Shown: piece by piece, positions 20,764 through 32,011 of the stretch
Layout of the letters: each line of letters begins with the position of its first letter
Numbering within the stretch: position 1 is the first letter of the stretch
Source of the DNA: Porphyra umbilicalis
Lineage: Eukaryota; Rhodophyta; Bangiophyceae; Bangiales; Bangiaceae
NCBI GenBank assembly: GCA_002049455.2
Contig: KV918798.1
Span: 124,001 to 188,000 of the forward strand
Length of the DNA stretch: 64,000 nt
Direction: 5' to 3'
Notes under the pieces: model-generated
Told to the model about the DNA's origin: nothing
Seen by the model: only the letters and a program-made list of their open reading frames with translations
The model's database searches: none
Translations under genes and position numbers: made by a program

Positions 20764-23700
20764 TTATGGCCAAGGATAAAAAACGTTCACGAAGAAGCGC
20801 GCCGCGCGGCGGTGTGCAGCACTGTCACGTATTGTACGAGGCGTCGCAGTGATGCCGTGCGACCTTGTGACTTGATCAAAGTCTTGAACGATGTGCTCCA
20901 AACGAAGCACAGATGCGAAAGGAATACAGCGTAGAGAGGGCCACTCAGCTCCAGGGGCCATGGACCAATGCAAGCGGGTGCACCCGGCAGCGACCAGTGG
21001 GCACCCAGGCTCTGACTCACAAATGCTCATCTCCGCCACCACGATGACCTGCCGTGCCTCCCCCCCGACGGCGTGCACAATGGCACGCGCCTCGCCATAG
21101 CGTACGACCGCTCTTGCGTCACCTGGCAGTCGGTACGCTAGCCCATCATTCCACGGTAGCCCGCGGTACAGAGGGGTGGCCCGAAGGTGCTGCAAAGGGT
21201 GGCCGCTGGCCTCGCCACAGCATGGCAGGCGCGGAGAAAACTTGAACGAGTTGGTGACATGTACAGCGGTGCCTCCCATAGGCTCTCCAAGGGCCTCGGC
21301 GACGGCCGCCAGGCCGCGGCGCTCCGAGAGTGCGTCGAGCGGGACGGCGTCGGCGCTGCGCGGGATGACTGGTGATGCATTGGTCGCACCACCAGAGGTG
21401 ACCGCCAAAGGAGGCACGGTGCCGCTGCCGCCAGGCACCCTACTGCCGCCGACGGGCGCCCCAACACCCACAACGTCCTCTGCGCCCTCGTCGCCAAACC
21501 AGCCTTCGAACTCCTCGGCCTCACTAGCTAGGCGCGCCTGTATCTCGAGCACGCCTTGCCCGACACGCAGCAGCTGGGGACGGAAGGTGTCACCGTCGCC
21601 GCTCGTCCGACAGTAACGCCGTTTGTCGTGAACGTGCAGCGCCTCGTTACAGCTTGTGTCGCCATTCATGACGGCACCGTGCCGCTTGATGGCCTCAACA
21701 ATGTGGGCGAGCAACTTGTGGATCTTGGTGGAGTACCACTTGCCGAGAATCGGCACCAGGAAACCTAGCACAAAATCCTTGGCCAGCGCTCCCACCTACT
21801 CCGCCTCGTTCACCGTCATTGGCGGCTTGCAATGGCGGTGCCCGGTTAGCCGCGCCACGAGCTGAGCATACTTCACAAACAGCGTCGTCACGGCCACGTG
21901 GTACGGCATGTCGCCAAACGCGGCCTTGTAGGCCGCCTTGTCGAAGGCGAGCCCCTGGCGGACCGCCTTGGTGTCAGCTGCCCCGGCCGTCGTCTCGTCC
22001 CCGACAGGCGACTCGTGCTGCACCTGCTGCTGCTGCCCAGCGATGCCGACGCGCGTGCGTGCGGCGCTCGCGACACTATCGCTGCTCGCCTCGCTGGCAC
22101 AGCTGTCATCGGTGTCCGCAATGGCACTGTCGGCGGCGCTCACGGCTGACGCCGCGGTGGCCGCCGCGTTGGCATCATCCGACTCGTCAATGTCCGCCAA
22201 GAGGGACGCCAAAACGGCGTCCAGCTGCTGCTCGGGATCGAGCACGTGGTCCTCCGCACTGACGCCAATCGTACGGCCCAGCAAGATGCCGTCGGTGGTG
22301 CCCGAGGCCGGCGGCGTGGCGGAGGCGACGTACGAGGGCGCCGACCGCTTCGCCTTGGAACCGGCCTTGGTCGCCTTTTGGGATAGCAGGTTGCCCTTCG
22401 TCTTCTTCTTTGGCGACTGCCGCCGCTTGGTGCCAGGTGAATATAATCCAAGGACGATAAACGTCATGAACCATACCCCTCCGCGCTGCTGCTCTCCAGT
22501 GAAGGTGGCTTGCTTCTCGTCGGGGGACACCAAGTACCTGTACCAGTTCTCAGCCAGCACCAGCACAAAGAGCCACAGACAACTATTCGAATCGTCAGCC
22601 AAAGAGCCAGTACCGACGTGCACACATGCCACGCACATGAACACTCGGGCAACGATCAAAATCAGAGAAAGCATCGCACTGGACAAGGCCACATACCCCG
22701 GTGGTACAAAAGATGCCAGGCTGCGTCGACCCAGAAGATCGATTCTCAAGTTGCCCGCTCGGTGAGTGGCGCTCTCGCCCTGATACTGCGGATAGTACTC
22801 ATCACATACGTGGGGGAACATGAGCACGAGACGATGACACAACATGCGGGTGACCCTCAGATCGAGGATCTGCACAGGGAGAGGAAACCAAGAGGCAGCA
22901 ACGCACGAAGGAAAGGAAAAGCCGGGCATGCGGTGGTTAGCTCACCTATGCTCAAGAAAGCAACCAAAGGGGACACTCACTGCTCGCCATGAGGTGTGGC
23001 GATAACTTACATGTAACGGGTCGAACGCAATCATCTTGTACAGTGGTGCGGGGCGGTGGTGAGCCCGCCCATGCACGCTAACGCAGGGATGAAGGCGTTG
23101 ATGCTCGATTGGGTCTCGAGGATGACACGCCGCGGGCGCTTCCGACCAGTCAGCCGCAACGCGGTGGCCTCCATCTGGCCCTCGACGGTGCTGATGACCT
23201 CCCGGTCGGCAGCGTCAACACCGCGTGACGTGCACGCATCCTCGGCGAGCACCTCGCAATTGGAGCAGGGGCGCGCACAGTTCCCACCCTTCATACACAG
23301 CACCGCACGTTCTTCCGGCTGATCGCACGAGTACAGCAGGACACGAAAAAAGGCGAGCGAGAAGCCACCGATCGTCTCACCCAACTCAACGCCCTTGTGG
23401 CTCGCAGATATGGCATCACGGAATGCAAGGAACAGCGTTCTCTGCAGGACTCCCCAGCGGCGACCTTTGGCCTTCTCCGCGGCACCAGGCTCCTTCAGCT
23501 TGCGTACAAATGGGACGTACGCAATTGTGTGCCACTCGGCACGGCCCGTGACGTCGTTAACAACCCTGATGCGCACGGGGTAAAGGTAGTGAGCTGCCGG
23601 ATCAGACATGGCGAACGGAGGAGAAACAACAATGAGGGCGCACGCACGTATGCAAAGTCAGTGTCGAGACCTGTAAATTTTCCACACGATACACGGGATA

Positions 23701-25225
23701 TGTAGCGCCGGGTCTGTCACAAGAAGAGCACTAGACAGCAAGAGACACAATGAACGCAGAAACGAATGAACGAGGAGAGTGGCCGCGACTTACCACCTGA
23801 CCACGAGAGCAAGCTGGCATCACTGTACACGTAAACACCGAGCACAAAACCAAGACCACCAGAGATGGCGTCAATGGCGGCTTGGTGCTCCTTGAACGCC
23901 TCCCCATCAATGGGGTGCTCTCGCCGGTCACCAACCTCGTCGTCGTTGCGCCGCATCTGGACTTGGCCCGCACCACGCAACGCTCCCAACGCCACGGCAA
24001 GGGCGCAACGAAAGTACGCCACGTACTCCACGCCCCCCTGCACCATCTTGCACTTTTTCCATCCAGCTGCCAACACCGCGTTGTCTAAGTCGTCGCGTAA
24101 TGCGTTACGGAAGGCGTTGGCGCTGCGGAAGACGTGCGTGATCCTGAAAGGCGCGCCAGGGTTGTCAGTTGTCCGCGGCGGCTCAGCGCCCGCCGCCGTG
24201 CTGGTGTTGATGAACGCGGTGCCTGACGCCGTGTGGCTGTCGGTCCATGCGGCGCCCGCCTCCATGCCATTGTTGGTGGGCGTGGCGCCCGCCTTCGCGC
24301 CGTTGTTGGTGTAGCCCCCACTCGCCGCCATGCCGCTGCTGCTGGATCCGCCGCTCGCCGCCGTGCCCGTGTTTGTCGACACACCACCAGCCGGCGTACC
24401 GTCGCTGGTCGTTGGTCCGCCAGCCGCCGGCACGGCACAGCTACCACCGTTGACCCCGGCTTTCATGGACTCAGCGATGGCCTCGTCGTACTTAACAAGG
24501 AACTTGAAGATACGCGTCTGGTCGGCGAGCGACGCCCCGGAGCCGCCAATGTCGTGGACGAGGCTCTGCAACTCCGTCAAAATTGGGGTGTTGAAGAGAC
24601 CAGGCTTAGCCCGAGGCCGCTGGTCCAGCGCTGGCTCGCATCGCCTAGCGTCACCAACTCGTTCGTAGTGTGCGCGAGCCTCGGTCGACACGCAGGAGCC
24701 GCCAAGCGCCTCTACAGGCTCTTCATGACGCGGCACATCTCCTCGAGATGGCGGCCTTGCAGCCGCAGATCGTGGAGCAGCCGCGGAGCTCGCCTGCCGA
24801 GTGGCAGCCGCCTGTTGAGCCCCCCAGTCAGACAGGTACGTTGCCAGGAGCCCATCATCAGCTCCCTCGCTGCCGGCCATGTCAAAAAGACCAGCCAACG
24901 AGGGAGGGGTTGGCGAGGGGGGGCGGGTTGGAGATAGCGGCGGGGATGGGGTGCCGGCTGCAGGGGGCATCGGCGGAGATGGGGTGCCGGGTGTAGGGGG
25001 CAGCGGCTCCGGAGACAGCCCCGGGTCGGGTCCAAGCTGCCGTGGGGGAAGGCGCCGGTTGTGGTTGCGACTAAGGTGTGGGTGGCTGAACATGGTGTGC
25101 CGCCGCATAGCAAGCGAATTGGCCTTCACGACGCCACACACTGAGCAGGTAGATGGCCCATAGTGGGGCCTGTTGACCGGATCCACCGCAGAGCTTGAAC
25201 CATCTCCGAGGCCGCCACCCTCCAC
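20764..25225 (-). mobile_element. multi-exon Plavaka/CACTA-like transposase gene
   Basis: DNA-transposon transposase on the minus strand. Exon 1 (to 23794) carries a C2H2 finger (CSVCGVVKANSLAMRRHTMF: C-x2-C-x12-H-x4-H), a Pro-rich stretch and ends VYSDASLLSWSG. A GTAAGT...CAG intron (23793-23594, 200 nt) joins in phase to HYLYPVRIRVVN; exon 2 has the cluster CMKGGNCARPCSNCEV. The frame moves near 23030-23070 to YKMIAFDPLH. A second intron (23010-22870, GTAAGT, 141 nt) joins in phase to ILDLRVTRML, giving the family's DxLH...GV/T-K-L block. A third (22696-22538, GTATGT, 159 nt) joins to YLVSPDEKQATF. The last exon has WYSTKIHKLLAHIVEAIKRH and NGDTSCNEALH, a conserved late block. An in-frame TAG at 21796-21798 splits it. 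The 5' start is not settled, since no ATG precedes the finger in frame. It is probably recently inactivated or has an unseen intron. Confidence 0.72.
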
Positions 25226-25329
25226 CGCGGCTGCCGCCTAGGCCGGAGGCCGACGCCACCACGCGCGACAGCGAAGAGAAGGCATCGCCCCAACTTTCTG
25301 GCTTCACCTCCGCCCATAGGCATCAGCTC

Positions 25330-27205
25330 ACCTCATCGGGCAGTAATCCCCTGTGGCTTGGCCCCCCGGCTCTGCAACAGCGTCGAAACACCGACCTCCG
25401 ACAGAAACTCATGCTGGCATAGTGAGCGGCTGAAGACACAGCAACGTTGAGCATAGCAACGTAAAAGGGAGAGCACAACCACACGTGGGAGCAGTGAGAG
25501 AATAGTGTGCGAAGGTAGCCGTCAGTTTTCAACGCGCATCGGGAGCAGACACCCCAGAAGCAAGGGCAGGTAGGAGGAGAGGGGCGGCAAGGAGACCCGC
25601 CCGACACGTACCCCCCCCCCCCATCAGACGACAGTCAAACAGGTGCAACGTACCTGCTCGTCACTGCGCTGCCTGTGGTCGCTGGAGGCGATTATCGGCG
25701 ATTGGGGTCCGATAGCAAAGAACATTGGGGCGTAACAGGAAGGGAACCGCTTCGAACAGCGCAAAAGAGGCACTTGCTGCCGAGCGGGTGGACAGCGTCT
25801 GCCGAGGCAAGCCGATGGACGAACGAGCACGACAGACACTCGCCTCTAAGAGGCTCACGGGGAACGAGCACACGGGGGGGTGGAGAAGCGGGTGGACAGT
25901 GGCTGCCGATAGCCGGCGATGGGCGACCGAGCGGCAGAAACAACAAGCGCGACCTAAGAGTGCACCAGTTGACGGACGAGGACGTGTCAGCGCACACAAG
26001 CACAGCCGCAGTAGCGATGAGGCTAAGTGTCGGTGGACGACTCGGTGGTGGACGTCTCGACCCGTCCCGCGGATCTTTGACTTGGAGGCAGACGTGACAC
26101 CGGGGTCGTGTATCAAATCCGCGGATCTTCCGACTTGTACGAAGGTCCGCGCAAGTCATGACGTCCACTCGTTTCCATACACACTTGTCCACCTGTCAGT
26201 GGGTCAGTCCTCCTCAAAGTGTGATCTTGAATGAGGTGAGGACCGCTCGGTGACACCAGGCGGCGTCGCAGCTCATGCTCATGATGGTAGTAAGTCCGAG
26301 CTTGACCGTGAGTTTCAATTACAAGATCTCGTGGCAAATAAATGGATTACTTGACTGTCCTTGTGCCCGTGCTGACGGTGCACGCTGGTGCCGAAGGCCG
26401 TTGCTGTTGCCTTCGCAAAATCCGTGCCTCGCTCTCCTCGCGGTTGCCGACCTTGTGTAGACGCCCCACCCGCTGCTTCCCCCGTAGCGGTGGTGGTGAC
26501 TGTGGACGGTTACCACACGCTGCTTGTCACACACCTCACTGTCCTCTTCACAGCCACACACCTTGGCTCGTTTCCGGCCCCTCGTCGCACCGTGAACCGC
26601 TTCTGCACTCGGGCCATGTACCGCCTTGCCGTTGCGTCCGCAACGGCCGCTACGCTTTCCACTTGTGCTTCACTCCAGCAGTGAGTGCGCCCAGTACGGT
26701 ATTTTCGGGAGTCCGCCGCCCCGTGCGGTTCCGTGGCCATGCGGTACGTTCGCTTCTGCTACTGCCCCAGAGTTGAGAGAGCCGCTGTGGCAATGGCGTC
26801 TGGGGAGGGAGGAGGGCGAGGGCGTTGCCTACGTTTCTTTTTGCGGCCGTCGGCCCCGCGACGTGCGCACTGCTGTGAGCCGCTCGTTTCCGGATCCACC
26901 TTTGGTGGTACAACTGGTAGGGTGGGCCCGCACGTCTCATGTCCCTAACAAACTCTCAGCTGACTCTCATTTCTGGAGCGCGTCACGCAGTGAGCGAGCG
27001 TATCGTCGATGGCAGGTCGTTGAAGATGCTGTGAGGGGTCTATGATGCCACGAGGGGTACGTTTCCGCGGGGATCGTCGAGGCGGGACACTGCAGCTGTC
27101 TCAGGGATGGAGCGTCCCACGCGTGTAGGGGCACGCTCAGCTCGCGTCTCTTGCCCAGGTTACGCGCGGCGGGCGATGGCTCCGTTCGACTCTCGCCGCG
27201 CCTGT
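25330..27205. other. no supported gene
   Basis: Frames of up to 170 codons overlap on both strands at 25.66-26.23 kb and again around 26.6-27.0 kb, but without domains or good start context. The direct word CGCGGATCTT(T/C) followed by GACTT occurs near 26070 and 26123. Nothing else is recognised. Confidence 0.35.
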
Positions 27206-27210
27206 GCCTG

Positions 27211-27218
27211 TATAAGAG
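27211..27218 (+). promoter_or_regulatory. TATA box of the 763-residue gene
   Basis: TATAAGAG lies 144 nt upstream of the ATG at 27355. The expected transcription start, about 30 nt on, gives a leader of roughly 115 nt that contains no ATG, so the first ATG in the mRNA would be the annotated start. Confidence 0.6.
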
Positions 27219-27354
27219 CCCTGGCCTCGAGCATTTTTGCTCCACCAACCCTCCGCTCACTCACCCAATCTGTTCCGCCCTGTTCCTCACCCAAGTCCAT
27301 CAAGCTGGCCGCCCCCTACCCGCTCTGCTTTTTTCCATCCCAACTACCCCACCG

Positions 27355-29870
27355 ATGAAGCCCCCCTCGGCCGATGATCGGGCCCAGAAGCTGGAGCTCC
27401 GCCGAGCAGCCGTCGCCTCCCGCAACAAGGACCAATGCAAGACGGTGGAGACGTCTCCTACGGACGCTCGCGCCACGGCAAGGGCGGCAATGACGTTGGC
27501 GTCGATGGGGGGGGGCGACGTGCCGGAGACCGACTACGACGACGTGGACGAGTATGTGCCGCCCTCGCCAATGCCGACGGCAGCCACGCGGGGCACCAAG
27601 GGGAAGAGGCCGGCGGCCACAGCTCTGTCCTCGGCGGAAAGCGCGGGCAAGGTGGCGCGCTGGAAGCCTGCGCCGACCAGCGCGTTTGTGGTCGGCGCTG
27701 AGACGCGAGCTGGCTCTGCCGCGGGCTCTGTCGTGCGAGCGGCCAGCCCCGACGCGCCAATGGTACGCACTGGTCCTACGTACCTGGTCGGTTCGGCGGC
27801 GCCTGGTGCGCCGGCCGGGCCTTCGGGCCGCCGTTTATCGACTTTGCGTCCTGCAACCAGCCTTGGGGCCACGGCGGACGGCTCGACTGCCGTGGCGGCC
27901 GCCCTCGGTCTGGGCCCGGCGCACGGGGGTGAGATTGGGAGCACTGCTTTTGGTGTTGTCCGACGCGCCCCGGCCGCGGAAGCTCCCGCGCAGCGCCCGT
28001 CGCGTGTGGGAGGTCCCGAGTCATCCGTGGTGCTCGGTTGTCGTCGCCGCAAGCACAATGTGCCGATGCTGCGGGTGACGGAGTTGATGACCGGGCCGCC
28101 GACGGCTGAGGCGCGCCGTAGCGCAGTCCTTGACGACTCGGCGGTGGCGACGCCGGTGCTGCCGTGTGCCACGGTTGATACCGCCGACGGGGCAGCGTCG
28201 ACGGCTGCGTCTCCAGCTTCCCCTACCTCACGAATCGGCGCTGGGGCCGTTTCTTCTCCTGATGTGGGGGATGGGTCGTCTGTCCCCTCAGCAGGTGCAG
28301 CTGACAGTGCCATGGACCAGTCGGCGGCGTCCCGTCCGGCGCCACGTGGCTTGCCCCTCGTCGGGGAAGTGGAGTCGGCGCCTGTGCTTCGCATGACGCC
28401 TCGTGCGACGGCTACCACCATGGGCCGCAGCACCGTAGAGGCTCCTGTCTTTCGGTCGGTGAACAGCGCTGCACATGCAAGCGCTGTGGCGCCGGGCAGC
28501 GGTGTGGAGGCAAACGGTGGCGCCACACGCCCCACAGTCGCCGCTTTCCCAGACCCCACGGGGGCCGACGTGCAGTACCCTACCACTGCTGCCGAGCAGG
28601 CCACGGTGAACCCGCTGGCAGCGGCTCTGGGGACTGGCGCGCGCGGGGAGCGCCGTGCTGCCATCCTCGAGAATGCTGTGTGGCAGGCTACTCGCTCCGT
28701 GCGTGTCGACGTGGCCGCGATGGAGGCCTCGATCGAGGCTATGAAGACGACCTTAGTCAGTCTCAAGGCCAAAATTGACACGGACATCCAGCTGTCTCAG
28801 CAGAACCTGACCAAGCTGGCGATGCTTGAAAAGACGCTTCTTGACAGCCTCAAGCGCGCTGTAGAGCTCGGCAAGCTCGGCAGCGCCGCCACGGAGGACG
28901 ATGAGACAGCTGAAAAGGAGAAGCTTCTCAAGCTTGTCACTGTACGTTCTTGTGGCTCGCGGGCATGGTTGGGCGGGAAGTGGCCACTTGAGGGGAAACA
29001 GAGGTGTGCGAGGAGACGGAGGGTTGAGTTCCTCTAGTGGGACAGTGTGTTAAGACGCGGTGATTGCATCGAGCTAACCGCTGTCTTTGTTCTGGCCAAC
29101 CACAACTGTTTCTGTTATTGTTCATTCTTGCTGCATCCTTTCTTTTGACTTTTTGAGCACTGCAGAAAGCATACCGCGAGGTACTCGTGGGCGACTTTGC
29201 CACCGCCGTCAAGACGGTACTGGCGTTCTCCTCCTCCGACGACAACTGGGACACTCTCGTCGTGTCTGTGGAGTCGGTGCAGAGGCAGGGCATGAAGAAG
29301 GCGGAAGAGTGGCTCAATCAGTTCATCCGGCGGTCGAGCCGTCGCAACCCGACCATCTTTGCAAACGTGCGCATCTCCCTCTTGGCGTTGCGGGTCAAGC
29401 CCCATCTGCACCAGATGTGGACCGAGCTCATCATTACGGAGTTCTTCAAGAGCTTGGGCTACGAGCTCAAGAACCTGACGCCTGAGCTTGCCAAGGAACT
29501 CCTCGAGAATGATGACTTTTGCCTCAAGCCCCGTGGGCGCAAGGCGTGTCTTGACGCCCTCTCGAATCTGTTCATGTCGATCGGTGCTTCCGGTCGTGTG
29601 CAGCAGCCTGACGGACCGACGGGCGAGCGCGTCGTCAGCGCGACACTTGGCCACTTTGCGTTCGTGGTGACCAAGGTGCGTAACGCGCTCGAGGTAGCCG
29701 CTGGCACCCGTTCTTCCACGCGTGGCGGAGCCGTCGGTGACGGTCACTTCCCGCTGTGGGTGGCCGAGGTCCGCCGCCTGCTCCCGACGCAGGCCTCGGA
29801 CGCGGCGCCGCACCTCGGTCTGGTGCTTGTCGATGGCGCCGACCCCGGCCGTGCGCTGCCGCAGCTGTAG
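27355..29870 (+). CDS. two-exon gene, 763-residue protein of unknown function with coiled coil
   Basis: The start ATG at 27355 (MKPPSADDRAQKLELRR) follows a TATA box and an ATG-free leader. Exon 1 has 529 codons and ends at 28941. The intron 28942-29165 (GTACGT...CTGCAG, 224 nt) joins in phase 0 to exon 2 (KAYREVLVGDFATAVKTVLA...), which ends at 29870. Residues 1-430 are Ala/Thr/Ser/Pro-rich and probably disordered, with a basic KGKRPAA patch. Residues about 445-525 are a heptad-rich coiled coil (VAAMEASIEAMKTTLVSLKA, then LTKLAMLEKTLLDSLKRAVE). The C-terminal 230 residues look folded and alpha-helical (MKKAEEWLNQFIRRSSRR, LHQMWTELIITEFFKSLGYE). No family is recognised. Both exons are clean, which supports a functional gene, either host or belonging to an unclassified mobile element. 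Confidence 0.7.
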
Positions 29871-30564
29871 TGCGAGTGCGCGACAATGCCGCGACCCCCT
29901 TTGGCGGCGGCTGGCATTGCGTTTTTTGTGCGGGTGTGCATGCATTGTTTGCTTTGTTTTTTGGCGCTGAGCTGCTCCGCGCGGGTAGTCATGGTGGCGC
30001 CGCGGTAGCGCCTGGCTGGTTTAATGAATGTCATGTTTTGGTGCCCCGAGGACGCGGCCGCCAAGCCAGCGCCGTGCCGCGTCGCGCCGCGCCGTTTCTT
30101 TTCATGCACCGCCGCGCCGCCGCGCCGTGCCGCCGCCGCGCCGCCGCGCCGCCGCCACGCCGCCGCGCATGGAAAAAAACGGCCGCTCCAGTGGTCGCGT
30201 GATCAGAATCAGCCGCGTCACCCATCACCGACCGGGACCGTCTCGACACTTCGTCTGTAAAGCGCGACTGTCGTCCCAAATTCGCAATAGAGGACCAAAC
30301 CGGTTTGGCATCTCCAGATGCGCATCGCCGCTTCGATCTTCATTGCAGCGAAAACGTCCCCGATGCGCTGTATGCCCGAATCGGGGCCCGGATCGAAAAT
30401 CGCCTTTAGTTGCACGAGTCTCGAAACAGGACGATGTCGCTGCCTCAGAGCTGTGTATCTGTCCATTCCCCCTCTCCCCATTGCCTTTTTTTGTTTCACT
30501 CTTGTTTCCGCTCTCCCTTCCTCCCCTCCTCAGCCGCCCACTGTCCCAAGCACGCCGCCCGACC
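29871..30564. other. upstream region of the dihydroorotase gene
   Basis: Contains a CCGCCG/CGCCGC-rich tract (about 30104-30170). The dihydroorotase frame stays open from an ATG at 30028, giving a possible 179-residue Arg-rich extension. The last 60 nt are pyrimidine-rich and run into GCCCGACCATGG. No TATA box is seen. Confidence 0.4.
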
Positions 30565-31611
30565 ATGGCGTCGGCGGCGCCCGACCGCATCACCCTCCGC
30601 CGCCCCGACGACTGGCACATCCACCTGCGGGATGGTCCGCTCTTGGAGACCGTCACCCCCCTGGCGGCGGCGCAGTTCGGTCGCGTCATTGTCATGCCCA
30701 ACCTGACGCCCCCCGTGGCGACCGCCGCCGACGCTGCGGCCTACCGGGAGCGCATCCTCGCAGCCGTCCCGCCGTCAGCGGCGGGCACCTTTACCCCCCT
30801 CATGACGCTCTACCTGACCCCGCAAACGAGCGTGGCGGACGTTGAGGCGGCGGCGGCGTCCCCCCACGTGGTTGCGTGCAAACTCTACCCGGCGGGGGCG
30901 ACGACCAACTCGGCGTCGGGCGTGCGCTCCATCGACGGCTTGTGGCCCGTCTTTGGCGCCATGCAAGCCGCCGACCTTGTCCTGTGCGTCCACGGGGAGT
31001 GCGCCGACCCGGCCGTCGACGTTTTCGATCGGGAGAGCGCCTTTGTGCGCGACGACCTCCCCCGCCTCGTCGCCGCCTTCCCGCGCCTGCGGGTCGTCCT
31101 TGAGCACGTGTCGACCGCCGACGGGGTGGCGGCGGTCGTCAACCAGCCCGCCGACGGGCGCCTCGCCGCCACGGTTACGGCGCACCACCTGCTCTACTCG
31201 CGGGCGGCGCTCTTTGCGGGCGGCCGGTTGCGGCCGCACCTCTTTTGCGCGCCCGTCCTCAAGGCGGAAGCCCACCGCGCGTCGCTCGTCGAGGCGGTCG
31301 TCGGCGACACGCGGGGCCGCTTTTTCCTCGGCTCGGATTCGGCACCGCACGTGCGGGCGTCCAAGGTGGGGGAGGGCGGCGCCGCCGCGGGCGTCTACTC
31401 GGGGCGTGACGCCCTCGGCTTGTACGCCGAGGTGTTTGAAGACGCGGGGGGGGGGGGGTGGGTGGCCAAACTCGAAGCGTTTGCGTCGGTGAATGGGGCC
31501 ACCTTTTACGGCCTGCCGCCGGCGACCGAGACGGTGACGCTCGTGCGGGGGGCGCACCCGGTGCCGGCCGTGGTGGAGGTGGTGGGGGGGGGGGGGGGGA
31601 CGGGGGGGTAG
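30565..31611 (+). CDS. PYR4: dihydroorotase, class II (PyrC type)
   Basis: Cyclises carbamoyl-aspartate to dihydroorotate, the third step of pyrimidine synthesis. In plants this is a plastid-associated monofunctional enzyme, unlike the CAD fusion of animals. The product is 348 residues, the same length as E. coli PyrC. The binuclear zinc site is complete: H18 and H20 in DDWHIHLRDG, the carbamylated lysine K106 in CKLYPAGATTNS, H143 in LCVHGE, H181 in LEHVS and catalytic D258 in LGSDSAPH. The start at 30565 has a strong context (GACCATGG) and matches the bacterial N-terminus. The frame is open upstream, so a targeting extension from 30028 is possible. A 13-14 G run near 31446-31458 stays in frame as a Gly loop. 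The gene converges on ALG5, whose stop lies 400 bp away. The gene symbol follows plant usage. Confidence 0.95.
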   Translation: MASAAPDRITLRRPDDWHIHLRDGPLLETVTPLAAAQFGRVIVMPNLTPPVATAADAAAYRERILAAVPPSAAGTFTPLMTLYLTPQTSVADVEAAAASPHVVACKLYPAGATTNSASGVRSIDGLWPVFGAMQAADLVLCVHGECADPAVDVFDRESAFVRDDLPRLVAAFPRLRVVLEHVSTADGVAAVVNQPADGRLAATVTAHHLLYSRAALFAGGRLRPHLFCAPVLKAEAHRASLVEAVVGDTRGRFFLGSDSAPHVRASKVGEGGAAAGVYSGRDALGLYAEVFEDAGGGGWVAKLEAFASVNGATFYGLPPATETVTLVRGAHPVPAVVEVVGGGGGTGG

Positions 31612-32011
31612 TCGTACCCCTGCGGGCGGGGGAGACTGTGCGCTGGCGGCTGGATGGGGGCGACGCTTAGTCGGCAGCGGCGGCGGTGGCGCCGGCGCCG
31701 GCGCCGGCAGCCGCTCCCACCCTGTTGCTAGTCATTGACAGTACTGCCTTTGGTTCATTTCCTTGTTTTGGATTCGCTCGTTCCTGGTGCACCTCGCACA
31801 CGCGCATCCCACATTGCAGGTGGGTCTCCACACACCCCGCTGCCCGCCCCGCGGGCCGGCTGTGGCGGCCATTGGAGCCCCTCTGTCGCCCCGCCCCGCT
31901 CTTCACCGAGCGCCTCTTGTCCCTACGGCAGGCGCGGCCCTAGGCAGCCACCCGCCTCGGCGCATGGAGCGCCCGCGTCGCACCCTCCATCACCGACGCT
32001 AACCGCCTCTG
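31612..32011. other. spacer between convergent genes
   Basis: 400 bp between the stop codons of dihydroorotase and ALG5. A G-rich tail and a GGCGCC-type repeat (about 31680-31715) are present. No RNA gene is seen. Confidence 0.4.
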
